NCBI RefSeq assembly: GCF_017168145.1
Contig: NZ_JADQTL010000010.1
Span: 248,001 to 312,000 of the forward strand
DNA from: Anaerovorax sp. IOR16
GTDB taxonomy: Bacteria > Bacillota > Clostridia > Peptostreptococcales > Anaerovoracaceae
Length of the DNA: 64,000 nucleotides
Direction of reading: 5' to 3'
Of the stretch, positions 26,710 through 35,592 are shown one piece after another. Below the pieces are notes generated by a model that was not told where the DNA came from, searched no databases, and worked only from the letters and a program-made list of their open reading frames with translations. Within the stretch, counting starts at the first letter, position 1, and each line of letters begins with the position of its first letter. A program made the translations under genes and the position numbers.

Positions 26710-29577
26710 TTGCTTTTTATATTAACACTTATTCCATTTGTTGCTTCGTTTTTTCTAATACTGATTCACCGATTTATTAAAACGAAACTAGGTTGGGTAG
26801 TAATCCCGGTCCCTATAATACTGTTTCTCTTTTATTTAGGGATGCTGCCACAAACTCTAACGGGAAAAACCATATCGACACACCTATCTTGGATCCCAAT
26901 ATTAAACATTTCACTTTCCTTTGAAATCAATGGTCTTTCACTATTTTTTGCTCTTCTCATTAGCTTTGTAGGAATTTTGGTGATCCTATATTCCATATAC
27001 TATTTATCCGAGCGAGAACGGTTGGCTAATTTTTATGTCTTTCTTCTCTTATTTATGGGAGCTATGTTGGGAGTTGTCACTTCCAATAATTTGATGCTTT
27101 TATATCTCTTCTGGGAACTGACAAGCATATCCAGTTTTCTTTTAATCGGTTTTTGGTTTGAGAAAGAACGTTCTCGTTATGGGGCGCAAAAAGCTCTTCT
27201 TATTACCGTTTCCGGTGGTTTTTGTATGTTGATTGCATTTCTTCTGCTTGGAAATATAGCGGGTACCTTTGAAATCAATGAATTGTTAAATTCCTACGAT
27301 TCCATACGTCAAAGTACGCTTTATCCGGCCATTGCCATTTTACTGCTTATTGGAGCTTTTACAAAGTCCGCACAGGTACCATTTCATATTTGGCTTCCTT
27401 CTGCAATGGAAGCACCAACACCAATTAGTTGTTATCTGCATTCTGCAACTATGGTAAAAGCAGGAATTTTCTTAATCGCACGATTCACTCCACTTTTGGG
27501 TGACACTATATTGTGGAATACTACAATAACCTTTGTAGGCCTTAGCTCTTTACTCTTTGGCTCTTTTATAGCACTTCGTCAAAAGGATTTAAAAGCTTTG
27601 CTTGCCTATTCTACAATCAGTCAATTAGGGCTGATCTTATGTTTGTTTGGTATAGGAACAGAAGCAGCAATCTTTGCCGGTCTGTTCCATCTTCTAAACC
27701 ATTCTGCATTCAAAGGCAGTTTATTTCTAATGACCGGAATGGTAGATCATGAGACCGGAACAAGAGATTTAACTCTATTACATGGTCTAGGTAAAGCAAT
27801 GCCGTATACAGGAGCCATTGCTTTTATCGCTTCTTTTTCTATGGCCGGACTACCGCCATTTTCAGGTTTTTTAAGCAAAGAATTATTCTTCGAAGCTGCT
27901 TCCGAAGCACCTTTACATGGACTTGCCTATTTAGGAAACTTTGCTTACATCATTCCAGTTATTGCCGTTTTAGCAAGCCTGTTTACGTTTGTGTATTCAC
28001 TCCATCTTTTTGGAACGGTCTTCCTAGGAAAAGAAGTATCATCCAGCACTCCAAAAAATCCTCATGAGGCTCCAATTGGAATGCTTGCACCAACTATGTT
28101 CCTTGTTATATTGAACATTCTTGTTTCTCTTTTCCCAAATGCCATCGCGCAAGCACTTATTGCTCCGGCTGCTTTGACCGTAAGCGGTTCTCTACCAGAA
28201 ATCCATATTATGTTTTGGCATGGATTTACGGTTCCACTCATGATGACTATTGTCGTTGTAATCGGTGGAGCCATCCTTTACAGTCAATTATTTGCATGGA
28301 AAAATAAATTTAATAAGCTACGTTGTTCAGTCAGTGCAAATCAGATTTATGACTCTTGTTTATATGCTTTGCCAAAAGTAACAGGACGTTTTACAAATTT
28401 CTACATGACAGGCTCACTTACCAATTATCTTTCCTACATTATAATTGCTTGTTTATTACTTGTAAGCTATCCAATTTTACATTATGGTTTTATAACTGCC
28501 GTATCTACGAAAGATCTTGCTCATATCGAGCTGATTGAAGTTGTCATGATGATTGTCACCGCGACTGCAGCGATACTGGCAGCAAAAATGAAAAAACGAG
28601 TCACTGCAATCCTTGCAATGGGGATTGTCGGCTATATGGTCGCTATGTTCTTTGTAATGTTTGGAGCACCGGATTTAGCATTAACACAGCTTTTGGTTGA
28701 AACCGTTACATTAATTTTATATGTATTGGTTTTAAAGCAATTTCCGCTTGGAATGGATCCGCACACACCGAGCAATTCCAAAAAACGTACGATAAATATT
28801 TTTATTTCATTATGCGTAGGGCTCAGTGTTGCTTTCCTAAGCCTTTTCTCTCACTCAAATCGATTATACGAATCAATTTCATGGTTCTATACCGCATTCA
28901 GCAAATCAAAGGGCGGTGGCAGCAATGTTGTTAATGTAACTCTTGTAGATTTTCGTGGTTTAGATACGCTGGGAGAAATTACTGTTCTTTGTCTGGCTGC
29001 CTTGAGTATTTATGTCGTTCTTCACTTATTTACGGATAAAAGCGGTACGGTACAAGCTATTTCAGATACTGCATACTTGGATGATGATGCAACTTATTTA
29101 AAAGACTATACCGAAGCAAATGCTTCTCCAGTGACTCTTATGCAGAAAAACCATCAAAAGGATAACGATCTTGTAATCCTTACGTTCTCAAAACCGGTTT
29201 CTTTTATTATTTTGTTTGTGTCCATCTACCTACTGCTAGCTGGACACAATGCTCCTGGAGGCGGTTTTATTGCAGGACTGATGACATCATGCGCTTTATT
29301 GCTTATGTATATTACGATTGGCAAAGATTTTATGTCTCACATTCCTTTCAAAGTAGGATTATTTTTGCCCTTAGGTCTTTCCATAGTTGGCGGCTGCGGT
29401 CTTTTGTCCATCTATTTTCACAAACCATTTTTAACACAGACCTTTGGACACATACTTCTTCCTTGGTTTGGAAAAATAGAACTTGCCAGTGCATTGATTT
29501 TTGACATTGGTGTTTATTTTGTAGTACTTGGAACAGTTATGTCGATTCTATTTAACATCGGCAAGACAGAATCATAG
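26710..29577 (+). CDS. mrpA: Fused MrpA-MrpB subunit of Mrp Na+/H+ antiporter
   Basis: The start is taken at TTG 26710, seven bases after GAAAGGAG, giving 955 residues; ATG 26641 has no ribosome site. Residues about 1-500 are the NuoL/MrpA proton-channel unit (LMLLYLFWELTSISSFLLIGFW, HIWLPSAMEAPTPISCYLHSATMVKAG). About 590-760 is the MrpA C-terminal DUF4040/MbhE-like part (FVMFGAPDLALTQLLVETVTL). The last 140 residues are MrpB (NHQKDNDLVILTFSKP, GHNAPGGGFIAGL). In Bacillus, MrpA and MrpB are separate; fusions resemble the PhaA/B type. It is the first gene of a seven-domain operon for Na+ extrusion and pH control. Confidence 0.92.
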   Translation: MLFILTLIPFVASFFLILIHRFIKTKLGWVVIPVPIILFLFYLGMLPQTLTGKTISTHLSWIPILNISLSFEINGLSLFFALLISFVGILVILYSIYYLSERERLANFYVFLLLFMGAMLGVVTSNNLMLLYLFWELTSISSFLLIGFWFEKERSRYGAQKALLITVSGGFCMLIAFLLLGNIAGTFEINELLNSYDSIRQSTLYPAIAILLLIGAFTKSAQVPFHIWLPSAMEAPTPISCYLHSATMVKAGIFLIARFTPLLGDTILWNTTITFVGLSSLLFGSFIALRQKDLKALLAYSTISQLGLILCLFGIGTEAAIFAGLFHLLNHSAFKGSLFLMTGMVDHETGTRDLTLLHGLGKAMPYTGAIAFIASFSMAGLPPFSGFLSKELFFEAASEAPLHGLAYLGNFAYIIPVIAVLASLFTFVYSLHLFGTVFLGKEVSSSTPKNPHEAPIGMLAPTMFLVILNILVSLFPNAIAQALIAPAALTVSGSLPEIHIMFWHGFTVPLMMTIVVVIGGAILYSQLFAWKNKFNKLRCSVSANQIYDSCLYALPKVTGRFTNFYMTGSLTNYLSYIIIACLLLVSYPILHYGFITAVSTKDLAHIELIEVVMMIVTATAAILAAKMKKRVTAILAMGIVGYMVAMFFVMFGAPDLALTQLLVETVTLILYVLVLKQFPLGMDPHTPSNSKKRTINIFISLCVGLSVAFLSLFSHSNRLYESISWFYTAFSKSKGGGSNVVNVTLVDFRGLDTLGEITVLCLAALSIYVVLHLFTDKSGTVQAISDTAYLDDDATYLKDYTEANASPVTLMQKNHQKDNDLVILTFSKPVSFIILFVSIYLLLAGHNAPGGGFIAGLMTSCALLLMYITIGKDFMSHIPFKVGLFLPLGLSIVGGCGLLSIYFHKPFLTQTFGHILLPWFGKIELASALIFDIGVYFVVLGTVMSILFNIGKTES

Positions 29578-29590
29578 AAAGGAGGTTCTC

Positions 29591-29938
29591 ATGGAATTAC
29601 TTATTGCTTTATTAATCGGCATTTTATTTTCTGCCGGTACTTATATGATACTTTCAAGGAGACTTCTTCGAATCATCTTTGGCACCTCCTTACTTTCAAA
29701 CGGAACCTTGCTATTTCTGATGACTTCCGGAAAGCTTCAGCGAGGAGAATCTCCGATTTTAGGAAAGCTCTCAACTACGTATACAGATCCTTTACCGCAA
29801 GCAATGATTTTAACAGCTATTGTTATCAGCTTTGCAACTACAGCTTTTTGCTTGGTTCTCGCGTATCGAACGTATCAGGAAATTGGAAGTGATGATGTAG
29901 ACGAGCTTCTAGGAAAGGAGCATGACGATGACCACTAA
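29591..29938 (+). CDS. mrpC: Mrp antiporter subunit C
   Basis: This 115-residue NuoK-like protein has three membrane helices, starting from ATG 29591 after AAAGGAGG. The LTAIVISFATTAFCLVLAYR segment is typical. The stop overlaps the start of mrpD. Confidence 0.93.
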   Translation: MELLIALLIGILFSAGTYMILSRRLLRIIFGTSLLSNGTLLFLMTSGKLQRGESPILGKLSTTYTDPLPQAMILTAIVISFATTAFCLVLAYRTYQEIGSDDVDELLGKEHDDDH

Positions 29939-31427
29939 TCTTCCTTTGCTCCCGGTTCTGATTCCTATGATTAGCGGAATCCTATTATTATTCTGTCGTA
30001 AAAATGTAATTGCACAACGATTTTTCAGTTTTATCAGCTGTAGTTTAATGCTCTTTGTTACGGTATTTCTACTTTTTAAAATTCATGCAGACGGCATAAT
30101 GGTTTTCTGCGCAGGAGGCTGGTCTCCACCCTTTGGCATCGTTTTTGTTGCCGACCTTTTTTCCTGCATCGTTCTTTGCTTGAGTGCATTATTGTTTTTT
30201 ACAGGGCTTCTTTTTAGCTTTGAAACCATTGGAGAAGAACGTGAAAAGCATGACTTTTATGTCCTTTGGCAATTTTTAATGATGGGCATTAACGGGACCT
30301 TTTTAACAGGAGATCTATTTAATCTTTTTGTTTTCTTTGAAATTATGCTGCTCTCTTCTTATGCACTCTTAGTTCACGGTGCATCCAAAGCCCAGCTTCG
30401 AGAAACCTTTAAATATCTATTGATTAATATCATTTCATCTACAGTATTTTTGATTGCTCTTGGAGTGCTATATGCTATGCTGGGAACTATGAATATGGCA
30501 GATGCAGCACAAAAGGCGAGTACAATTGAAAATCAAGGGTTTTTCACAGTAATTGCAATGCTTCTTTTAACGGTATTCGGCATCAAAGCCGCAATGTTTC
30601 CTTTGTACTTTTGGCTTCCAAAAGTACATACGGTTGCAACCGCTTCAGTAAGCTCTATCTTTTCCGGCCTTGTGATTAAAGTGGGTGCTTATGCAATGAT
30701 TCGAACCTTTACATTAATTTTTATTGGAGATACTGCACATACACATCTCATCCTTATCGTATTAGCTATTTTATCGATTTTCCTAGGTGTTTTCGGTGCA
30801 GTAAGTCAGATGAATTATAAAAGCATTTTGGCATATCACAGTATATCGCAAATAGGCTATATAATTTTAGGACTCGGTCTTTTTAGTGTTTCTTCGCTAA
30901 CTGGCTCGATTTATTTCCTCTTTCATCATGGTGTTGTTAAAGGCTGCTTATTCTTAACTGCAGGTGTAACCGAAAAAATTACCGGAACAAAAGATCTAAA
31001 AAAGATGGGTGGTCTATTAGCATCATACCCTGCACTTGGATGGACCTTTTTTATAGTTGCGATGTCACTTGCCGGTGTTCCCCCATTATCCGGTTTTTTT
31101 GCAAAATATATGATAGCTTTTTCAGCTGTACAGCAAGAAAATTATTGGGCACTTGGATGTGCCATCGGAGCAGGTATTCTAACACTGTTCTCTATGATCA
31201 AGCTGTTTTTATATGTCTTTTGGGGAAAAGCTCCGCGCGAATACATTCCTGCGGAAGGATTTCAATATGGGAGAGCGTTAATTCCTTGTTTCATTTTAGC
31301 AAGTGTATCTCTTCTTCTGGGTATCTTTGCACAACCTATTTTTTCTCTTTGTAATGAGGCTGCCGAGCAATTAATGGCACCACAAGCTTATATTGATATC
31401 GTACTAAATACGATTGGCGGTAGATAA
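29928..31427 (+). CDS. mrpD: Mrp antiporter subunit D
   Basis: This NuoN/NuoM-like protein has 14 or so helices. ATG 29928 is seven bases from GGAG and preferred over 29922. Motifs: GDLFNLFVFFEIMLLSSYALLVHG, the charged lysine helix in PLYFWLPKVHTVATASVSSIFSGLV, and KSILAYHSISQIGYIILGL. With MrpA it forms the ion-translocating core. Confidence 0.93.
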   Translation: MTTNLPLLPVLIPMISGILLLFCRKNVIAQRFFSFISCSLMLFVTVFLLFKIHADGIMVFCAGGWSPPFGIVFVADLFSCIVLCLSALLFFTGLLFSFETIGEEREKHDFYVLWQFLMMGINGTFLTGDLFNLFVFFEIMLLSSYALLVHGASKAQLRETFKYLLINIISSTVFLIALGVLYAMLGTMNMADAAQKASTIENQGFFTVIAMLLLTVFGIKAAMFPLYFWLPKVHTVATASVSSIFSGLVIKVGAYAMIRTFTLIFIGDTAHTHLILIVLAILSIFLGVFGAVSQMNYKSILAYHSISQIGYIILGLGLFSVSSLTGSIYFLFHHGVVKGCLFLTAGVTEKITGTKDLKKMGGLLASYPALGWTFFIVAMSLAGVPPLSGFFAKYMIAFSAVQQENYWALGCAIGAGILTLFSMIKLFLYVFWGKAPREYIPAEGFQYGRALIPCFILASVSLLLGIFAQPIFSLCNEAAEQLMAPQAYIDIVLNTIGGR

Positions 31428-31436
31428 GGAGGCACA

Positions 31437-31919
31437 ATGGCAACACAAATTGTATTAAATTTAAGTTTGGCAGGTATATGGTTATTCCTCAGCGATTCTC
31501 CTTCGCTTGGAAGCTTTGTCTTTGGATATTTATTGGGTGCATTCTTTTTATCAGCTTTCTATTCCCAAACACAAAAACAATTTTATCTCAGAAAGATTTG
31601 GAGAGCTTTTGTACTCTTTATTGTATTTTGCAAAGAAGTGATTATTGCTAATCTTTCTGTTCTTCGCTATGTTTGCCTTCCATTGTCTCATTTAAATCCA
31701 GGAATTGTAGCGCTTAACATTGATCTGAGAACGAATTTTGAAATCGTACTCCTTGCAAATATGATTACATTGACACCCGGTACTCTAACCGTAGAAATTG
31801 CGCCTGAAGGAAACATTTTATACATCCACATGTTAGACTGTGCGGATGCTCCAAGGGTGCTTTCCCACATTGAAAAAGAGTTTGTAAATCGTATCAAGGA
31901 GGTCGTTGGCTATGATTAA
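31437..31919 (+). CDS. mrpE: Mrp antiporter subunit E
   Basis: This 160-residue protein has N-terminal helices, then the conserved LRTNFEIVLLANMITLTPGTLTVEI stretch of MrpE. Its stop overlaps the mrpF start, the usual arrangement. Confidence 0.92.
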   Translation: MATQIVLNLSLAGIWLFLSDSPSLGSFVFGYLLGAFFLSAFYSQTQKQFYLRKIWRAFVLFIVFCKEVIIANLSVLRYVCLPLSHLNPGIVALNIDLRTNFEIVLLANMITLTPGTLTVEIAPEGNILYIHMLDCADAPRVLSHIEKEFVNRIKEVVGYD

Positions 31920-32283
31920 TTTTTTACAAGACTATCCAATCATTAATTTAGTGGTTAATATTGTATTGATTTTAATTTCCATATCTCTGGTAATTAATTT
32001 AGTCACAGTTGTTACTGGAAAAACACTTGCAGATCGTGTTGTCGGACTTGATGCACTCGGTACGCAAACGCTGGCATTGATTATCTTATATGCCTTTAAA
32101 CATGGTACGGCTTATTATATGGATGCCGTTTTAATCATATCCATTTTAGGCTTTGTAGCGATGGTTGTCTGGAGTAAATATATGCAGAAAGGAAATGTAC
32201 TTTATCCATTAAGGCAATATCCGAAAGAGTCAAAAAATTCCAATGGAATGTCACAATCTAAAAGAAAAGATGAGGAGGTTTAA
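31912..32283 (+). CDS. mrpF: Mrp antiporter subunit F
   Basis: ATG 31912, after AAGGAGG, gives 123 residues; three helices with GKTLADRVVGLDALGTQTLALIIL are diagnostic. A polar C-terminal tail of about 30 residues (YPKESKNSNGMSQSKRKDEEV) is longer than in most family members. Confidence 0.9.
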   Translation: MINFLQDYPIINLVVNIVLILISISLVINLVTVVTGKTLADRVVGLDALGTQTLALIILYAFKHGTAYYMDAVLIISILGFVAMVVWSKYMQKGNVLYPLRQYPKESKNSNGMSQSKRKDEEV

Positions 32284-32285
32284 GT

Positions 32286-32645
32286 ATGCAGATGTCCGAT
32301 ATTGTTTGGCAATTTTTTATCTGTGCGTTTCTGTTAATCGGTGCTATTTTTTGTTTTGGAGGCAGTGTTGGTCTTTTACGTTTTCCGGATATTTTTTGCC
32401 GTATGCAAGCATTATCGAAACCCGTAACGCTTGGGATTTTCAATTTAATTATCGCTTACATTCTCTTTCTATATTATACTGATTTAGGATTTTCACTAAA
32501 AGGAATTCTAGCCATTGTTTTTCTTGTGATAACGGTACCGCTCGGGTCACACATGATGGTGAAAGCTTCATACCTCAGCGGTGTTCCTATGTGGAAGGAT
32601 TCAATGGTGGATGAACTCAACGAAAACAACAATCATCAAAAATAA
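32286..32645 (+). CDS. mrpG: Mrp antiporter subunit G
   Basis: This 119-residue protein has three helices and the typical GSVGLLRFPDIFCRMQALSKPVTLG motif. It is the last gene of the operon, followed by a terminator. Confidence 0.93.
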   Translation: MQMSDIVWQFFICAFLLIGAIFCFGGSVGLLRFPDIFCRMQALSKPVTLGIFNLIIAYILFLYYTDLGFSLKGILAIVFLVITVPLGSHMMVKASYLSGVPMWKDSMVDELNENNNHQK

Positions 32646-32660
32646 AAAAATGTAAAATAA

Positions 32661-32691
32661 AAGACGGTCAATTTGACCGTCTTAGTTTTTT
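32661..32691 (+). terminator. Terminator of the mrp operon
   Basis: AAGACGGTCA-ATT-TGACCGTCTT (32661-32683) is followed by AGTTTTTTC. Confidence 0.92.
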
Positions 32692-32709
32692 CTCTTTTAT
32701 TATGAACCG

Positions 32710-33078
32710 TTATCGCTGCGGTACAATTTCCAGCCAATATCCATCCGGATCTTCAACAAAATAAACACCAAATTTAGGATTTTCAAAGCAAACGACTCCC
32801 ATTCCCTTATGCTTGGCCAAAGCTGCCTCATAGTCGTCGGCTAAGAACCCTATATGAATTTCATTATCGCCAAGATTGTACGGTTCGGTACGATCCTTCA
32901 GCCATGTTAGTTCTATCTGATGGGTCGCATTCTCATTGGCAATAAACGATAGGATGAATTTCCCTTCATCATCTGTAATACGTCTTACTTCTTTCATATC
33001 AAAAGCCTGTTCATAAAATAGTAACGAACGTTCCAAGTCTAAAACATTGATACAATTGTGGGTCAACGTAAATTTCAT
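32710..33078 (-). CDS. Glyoxalase I-like VOC family protein
   Basis: The 122 residues form two beta-alpha-beta-beta-beta units. Putative metal ligands are in the expected places: H in LTHNCINV, E in HQIELTW, H in EIHIGF and E in YWLEIVP. The pattern fits lactoylglutathione lyase (methylglyoxal detoxification), although Clostridia often lack glutathione, so the thiol partner is uncertain. Confidence 0.85.
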   Translation of the reverse strand: MKFTLTHNCINVLDLERSLLFYEQAFDMKEVRRITDDEGKFILSFIANENATHQIELTWLKDRTEPYNLGDNEIHIGFLADDYEAALAKHKGMGVVCFENPKFGVYFVEDPDGYWLEIVPQR

Positions 33079-33110
33079 ACATATTTCCTCCTGCTAGTAA
33101 TTGCCTTATT

Positions 33111-33914
33111 TTACACCTTCTTAAGCAATTTTGCCAGTTCTTTTTTATAATAAAGCTTGTTTCCATACTCCATCACAAATGCAATGGATTCTTTTGCTTC
33201 TTCTTTTTTACCACTTTTAATCAAAATATCCGCTATGTAATAATGCATAGCTACCTTTTGAAATAAATGCTGCGCTGGATTGTTCTTAAAATAAGTTTGC
33301 ACAAAATTCAAGTCCAAATCTGCACGACGAGTATGGAGTTCCTCTAACCGTAAAATAACGTCCAGATACATTGCATCTTTTTTGCTGCAATGCGCTCTTA
33401 ACTCTTTAATTTCTCCGACTAAAGTAGCCCTTTTTTGCTCCCAGCAAAACTGGCTGTATGCATTAAGAAGATTATTATAATAAATGGCTCGATACACTAT
33501 TTTCATACGAGAAGGGTTCTCTATCTGATTCGATATGGAAATCGCTTCTTGTGGCTCCCCTGCGAGAATCATACACTGTGCCAAAGCAATCAACAACTGA
33601 TTCTTTGAACGTTTGGGTAAAATTCTCCAATTCTTTCGATAATGGTCAATCACCGTATATTGCAAGTACGGATCGCATTTTTCGTAAAGTGGGATTTGGA
33701 AATTTTTTTGATTTTTCTTAACAAATTTTAAAACAATAATTAGAATAACAAGTTCAACAATGATATAAACTTGTGAGCTATATAGCTTTACACTAATAAG
33801 GATCGCAAAAAGAGCAACAATCAAGACTACAAACTTTTGAAATATAAACTTCTTTGCCAGACGAACTCCAATTTCTTCAACCGCTTTCAGTTCCCTTTGA
33901 ATGTCTTCATTCAT
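33111..33914 (-). CDS. Unknown membrane protein with helical-repeat cytosolic part
   Basis: ATG 33914 follows GAAAGGAG and gives 267 residues; the longer frame to 34034 runs into the rpsI terminator. Two helices (about residues 25-63) are followed by a long alpha-helical region resembling TPR repeats (ALAQCMILAGEPQEAISISNQ, YYIADILIKSGKKEEAKESI). Role unknown. It lies directly downstream of rpsI but beyond its terminator. Confidence 0.7.
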   Translation of the reverse strand: MNEDIQRELKAVEEIGVRLAKKFIFQKFVVLIVALFAILISVKLYSSQVYIIVELVILIIVLKFVKKNQKNFQIPLYEKCDPYLQYTVIDHYRKNWRILPKRSKNQLLIALAQCMILAGEPQEAISISNQIENPSRMKIVYRAIYYNNLLNAYSQFCWEQKRATLVGEIKELRAHCSKKDAMYLDVILRLEELHTRRADLDLNFVQTYFKNNPAQHLFQKVAMHYYIADILIKSGKKEEAKESIAFVMEYGNKLYYKKELAKLLKKV

Positions 33915-33994
33915 TGTATCTTCTCCTTTCACAGGTAAATTATCCCCGTAAGAATATGGTTGTTTTGTCCTTTTATTCCCTTTCCTACTAGATA

Positions 33995-34023
33995 AAAAAA
34001 GGCGACCGTAAATACGATCGCCA
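33995..34023 (-). terminator. Terminator of the rplM-rpsI operon
   Basis: On the minus strand GGCGATCG and CGGTCGCC form a stem followed by seven T residues. Confidence 0.92.
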
Positions 34024-34035
34024 TATGGAAACAAA

Positions 34036-34428
34036 TTAACGTTTGCTGAACTGAGAAGCTTTTCTTGCCTTCTTAAGTCCGTATTTCTTTCTTTCCTTCA
34101 TTCTTGGGTCTCTTGTTAAGAATCCTGCAGATTTCAAAGCAGGTCTGTGTGCAATATCAGCCACACAAAGTGCTCTGGAGATACCGTGTCTCAATGCACC
34201 AGCTTGACCTGTAAATCCACCGCCTCTTACAGTAGCGATTACATCAAACTGACCTTCAACGCCAGCAACCTGTAACGGTCTTCTAACTTCTCTCTTAACG
34301 ATTTCCATTCCAAAATAATCTTCAAGAGGTTTTTTGTTAACTGTGATATTACCTTTGCCAGGGATCAATCGAACTCTAGCAACAGATGATTTTCTTCTGC
34401 CTGTTCCGCAGTACTGCATTTTTGCCAT
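34036..34428 (-). CDS. rpsI: 30S ribosomal protein S9
   Basis: The 130-residue protein starts [21 protein letters not shown] and has the basic C terminus [11 protein letters not shown] that reaches the P-site tRNA. It is 18 bases after rplM in the universal L13-S9 order. Confidence 0.98.
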   Translation of the reverse strand: MAKMQYCGTGRRKSSVARVRLIPGKGNITVNKKPLEDYFGMEIVKREVRRPLQVAGVEGQFDVIATVRGGGFTGQAGALRHGISRALCVADIAHRPALKSAGFLTRDPRMKERKKYGLKKARKASQFSKR

Positions 34429-34446
34429 TTCTGATTCCTCCCTTTA

Positions 34447-34875
34447 TTAATAATTCCAGATTTCTGGTTTCTGAGCTGCATGATTATGTTCCGGACCTGC
34501 ATATACCTTAAGCTTCTTGTACATTTCACGTCCAAGAGGACCCTTTGGCATCATGCCCTTCACTGCATGGCGGATAATTTCTTCTGGTTTTCTTGCCTGT
34601 AACTTTTCAAAAGTTAATTCACGAAGACCACCTGGGAATCCAGTGTGTCTCTTGTAAATTTTTTCTTTTCTTTTCTTACCAGTTACTTCTACCTTCTCCG
34701 CATTAATAACGATGACATAATCACCCGTATCTACGTGCGGTGTATAGATTGGCTTTCTCTTACCTCTTAAAATGGAAGCAACTTCTGTAGCTAAACGACC
34801 AAGAGTTTTTCCCTCTGCATCGATTACATACCACTTTCTTTCCACTTCTTGAGGCTTTGCGATAAATGATTTCAT
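34447..34875 (-). CDS. rplM: 50S ribosomal protein L13
   Basis: This protein of 142 residues, from ATG 34875 with a strong AAGGAGG site, has the motifs [28 protein letters not shown] and [21 protein letters not shown]. The frame is open further upstream but that part is the structured leader. Confidence 0.98.
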   Translation of the reverse strand: MKSFIAKPQEVERKWYVIDAEGKTLGRLATEVASILRGKRKPIYTPHVDTGDYVIVINAEKVEVTGKKRKEKIYKRHTGFPGGLRELTFEKLQARKPEEIIRHAVKGMMPKGPLGREMYKKLKVYAGPEHNHAAQKPEIWNY

Positions 34876-35034
34876 TTTTACCTCCTTACCTACTAAGATT
34901 GTTTTAACAATCGTGTTCGGTTTCACTGCAATAACGTTTCGGCCACGGCCGGTTAGCCCAGCCTGCACCTTATGTTAAAAACCCCCGGTAGAAGGGTTCT
35001 TTACACGATAATAATGTGTTTTTACACACAACGC
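34876..35034 (-). ncRNA. Candidate L13 (rplM) leader RNA
   Basis: About 160 bases lie between the predicted start point and rplM. They include two self-complementary regions: GAACCC/GGGGGTT (34980-34999) near the 5' end and a GGCTAACCGGCCGTGGCC segment (about 34935-34960) with GTGCAGG and AACGTT. Firmicutes rplM operons have an autogenous L13-binding leader of this kind. The match to that family is by memory, not by alignment. Confidence 0.5.
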
Positions 35035-35040
35035 ATGAGT

Positions 35041-35069
35041 ATTATATTATGTTTTTCCATCCAAGTCAA
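35041..35069 (-). promoter_or_regulatory. Promoter of the rplM-rpsI operon
   Basis: On the minus strand TTGACT (35064-35069), a 17-base spacer and a perfect TATAAT (35041-35046) are present. Confidence 0.85.
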
Positions 35070-35101
35070 GATGAATATGTTAACTAGAAATATTTGTTTT
35101 G

Positions 35102-35548
35102 TTATTCTTTCCTTTTCTTTGTTTTCAAAGGATTTAGTCCTAAAATGGGTTCTCTATCCTCTTCTTTATTATATAAGAACTTACGAATTGCAAAAATCCC
35201 TCCAATTGCAGCAACTGCGAAAAAATTCTCTATCATTGTCGTATGATCTACAATCATTTGACGAGCGATTGCAAATAGCAAAACTTCGAGAACTGCACCA
35301 TGGGAATGTTCCATAAGCATCTTGATAAATTCCAAACCGATAACCAACCAAAGTATGCTTCCCAAAATAGAATTTATCTGCCCAGAATTTAATTCCCCGA
35401 ATTCAAATACATTAAATCCTTCGACTAATAGAATCGTTTCTACAACAATAGCAAATAAGATGATAATGGAAATAATCCCTTCAAGGAGACTGCATAAATA
35501 AAAAATTAAGTTTGCCATTTTACCCATATTTTGCTTTATTTTTTCCAT
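35102..35548 (-). CDS. PsiE-like membrane protein
   Basis: The 148-residue protein has four hydrophobic segments. The third holds LWLVIGLEFIKMLMEHS and is followed by VLEVLLFAIARQMIV, which resembles the phosphate-starvation-inducible PsiE family. Function of that family is not settled. The C-terminal tail is basic. Confidence 0.65.
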   Translation of the reverse strand: MEKIKQNMGKMANLIFYLCSLLEGIISIIILFAIVVETILLVEGFNVFEFGELNSGQINSILGSILWLVIGLEFIKMLMEHSHGAVLEVLLFAIARQMIVDHTTMIENFFAVAAIGGIFAIRKFLYNKEEDREPILGLNPLKTKKRKE

Positions 35549-35592
35549 ATAGCTTTCACCACCTTATTTGTATAATATAGACAATTCTCCTC

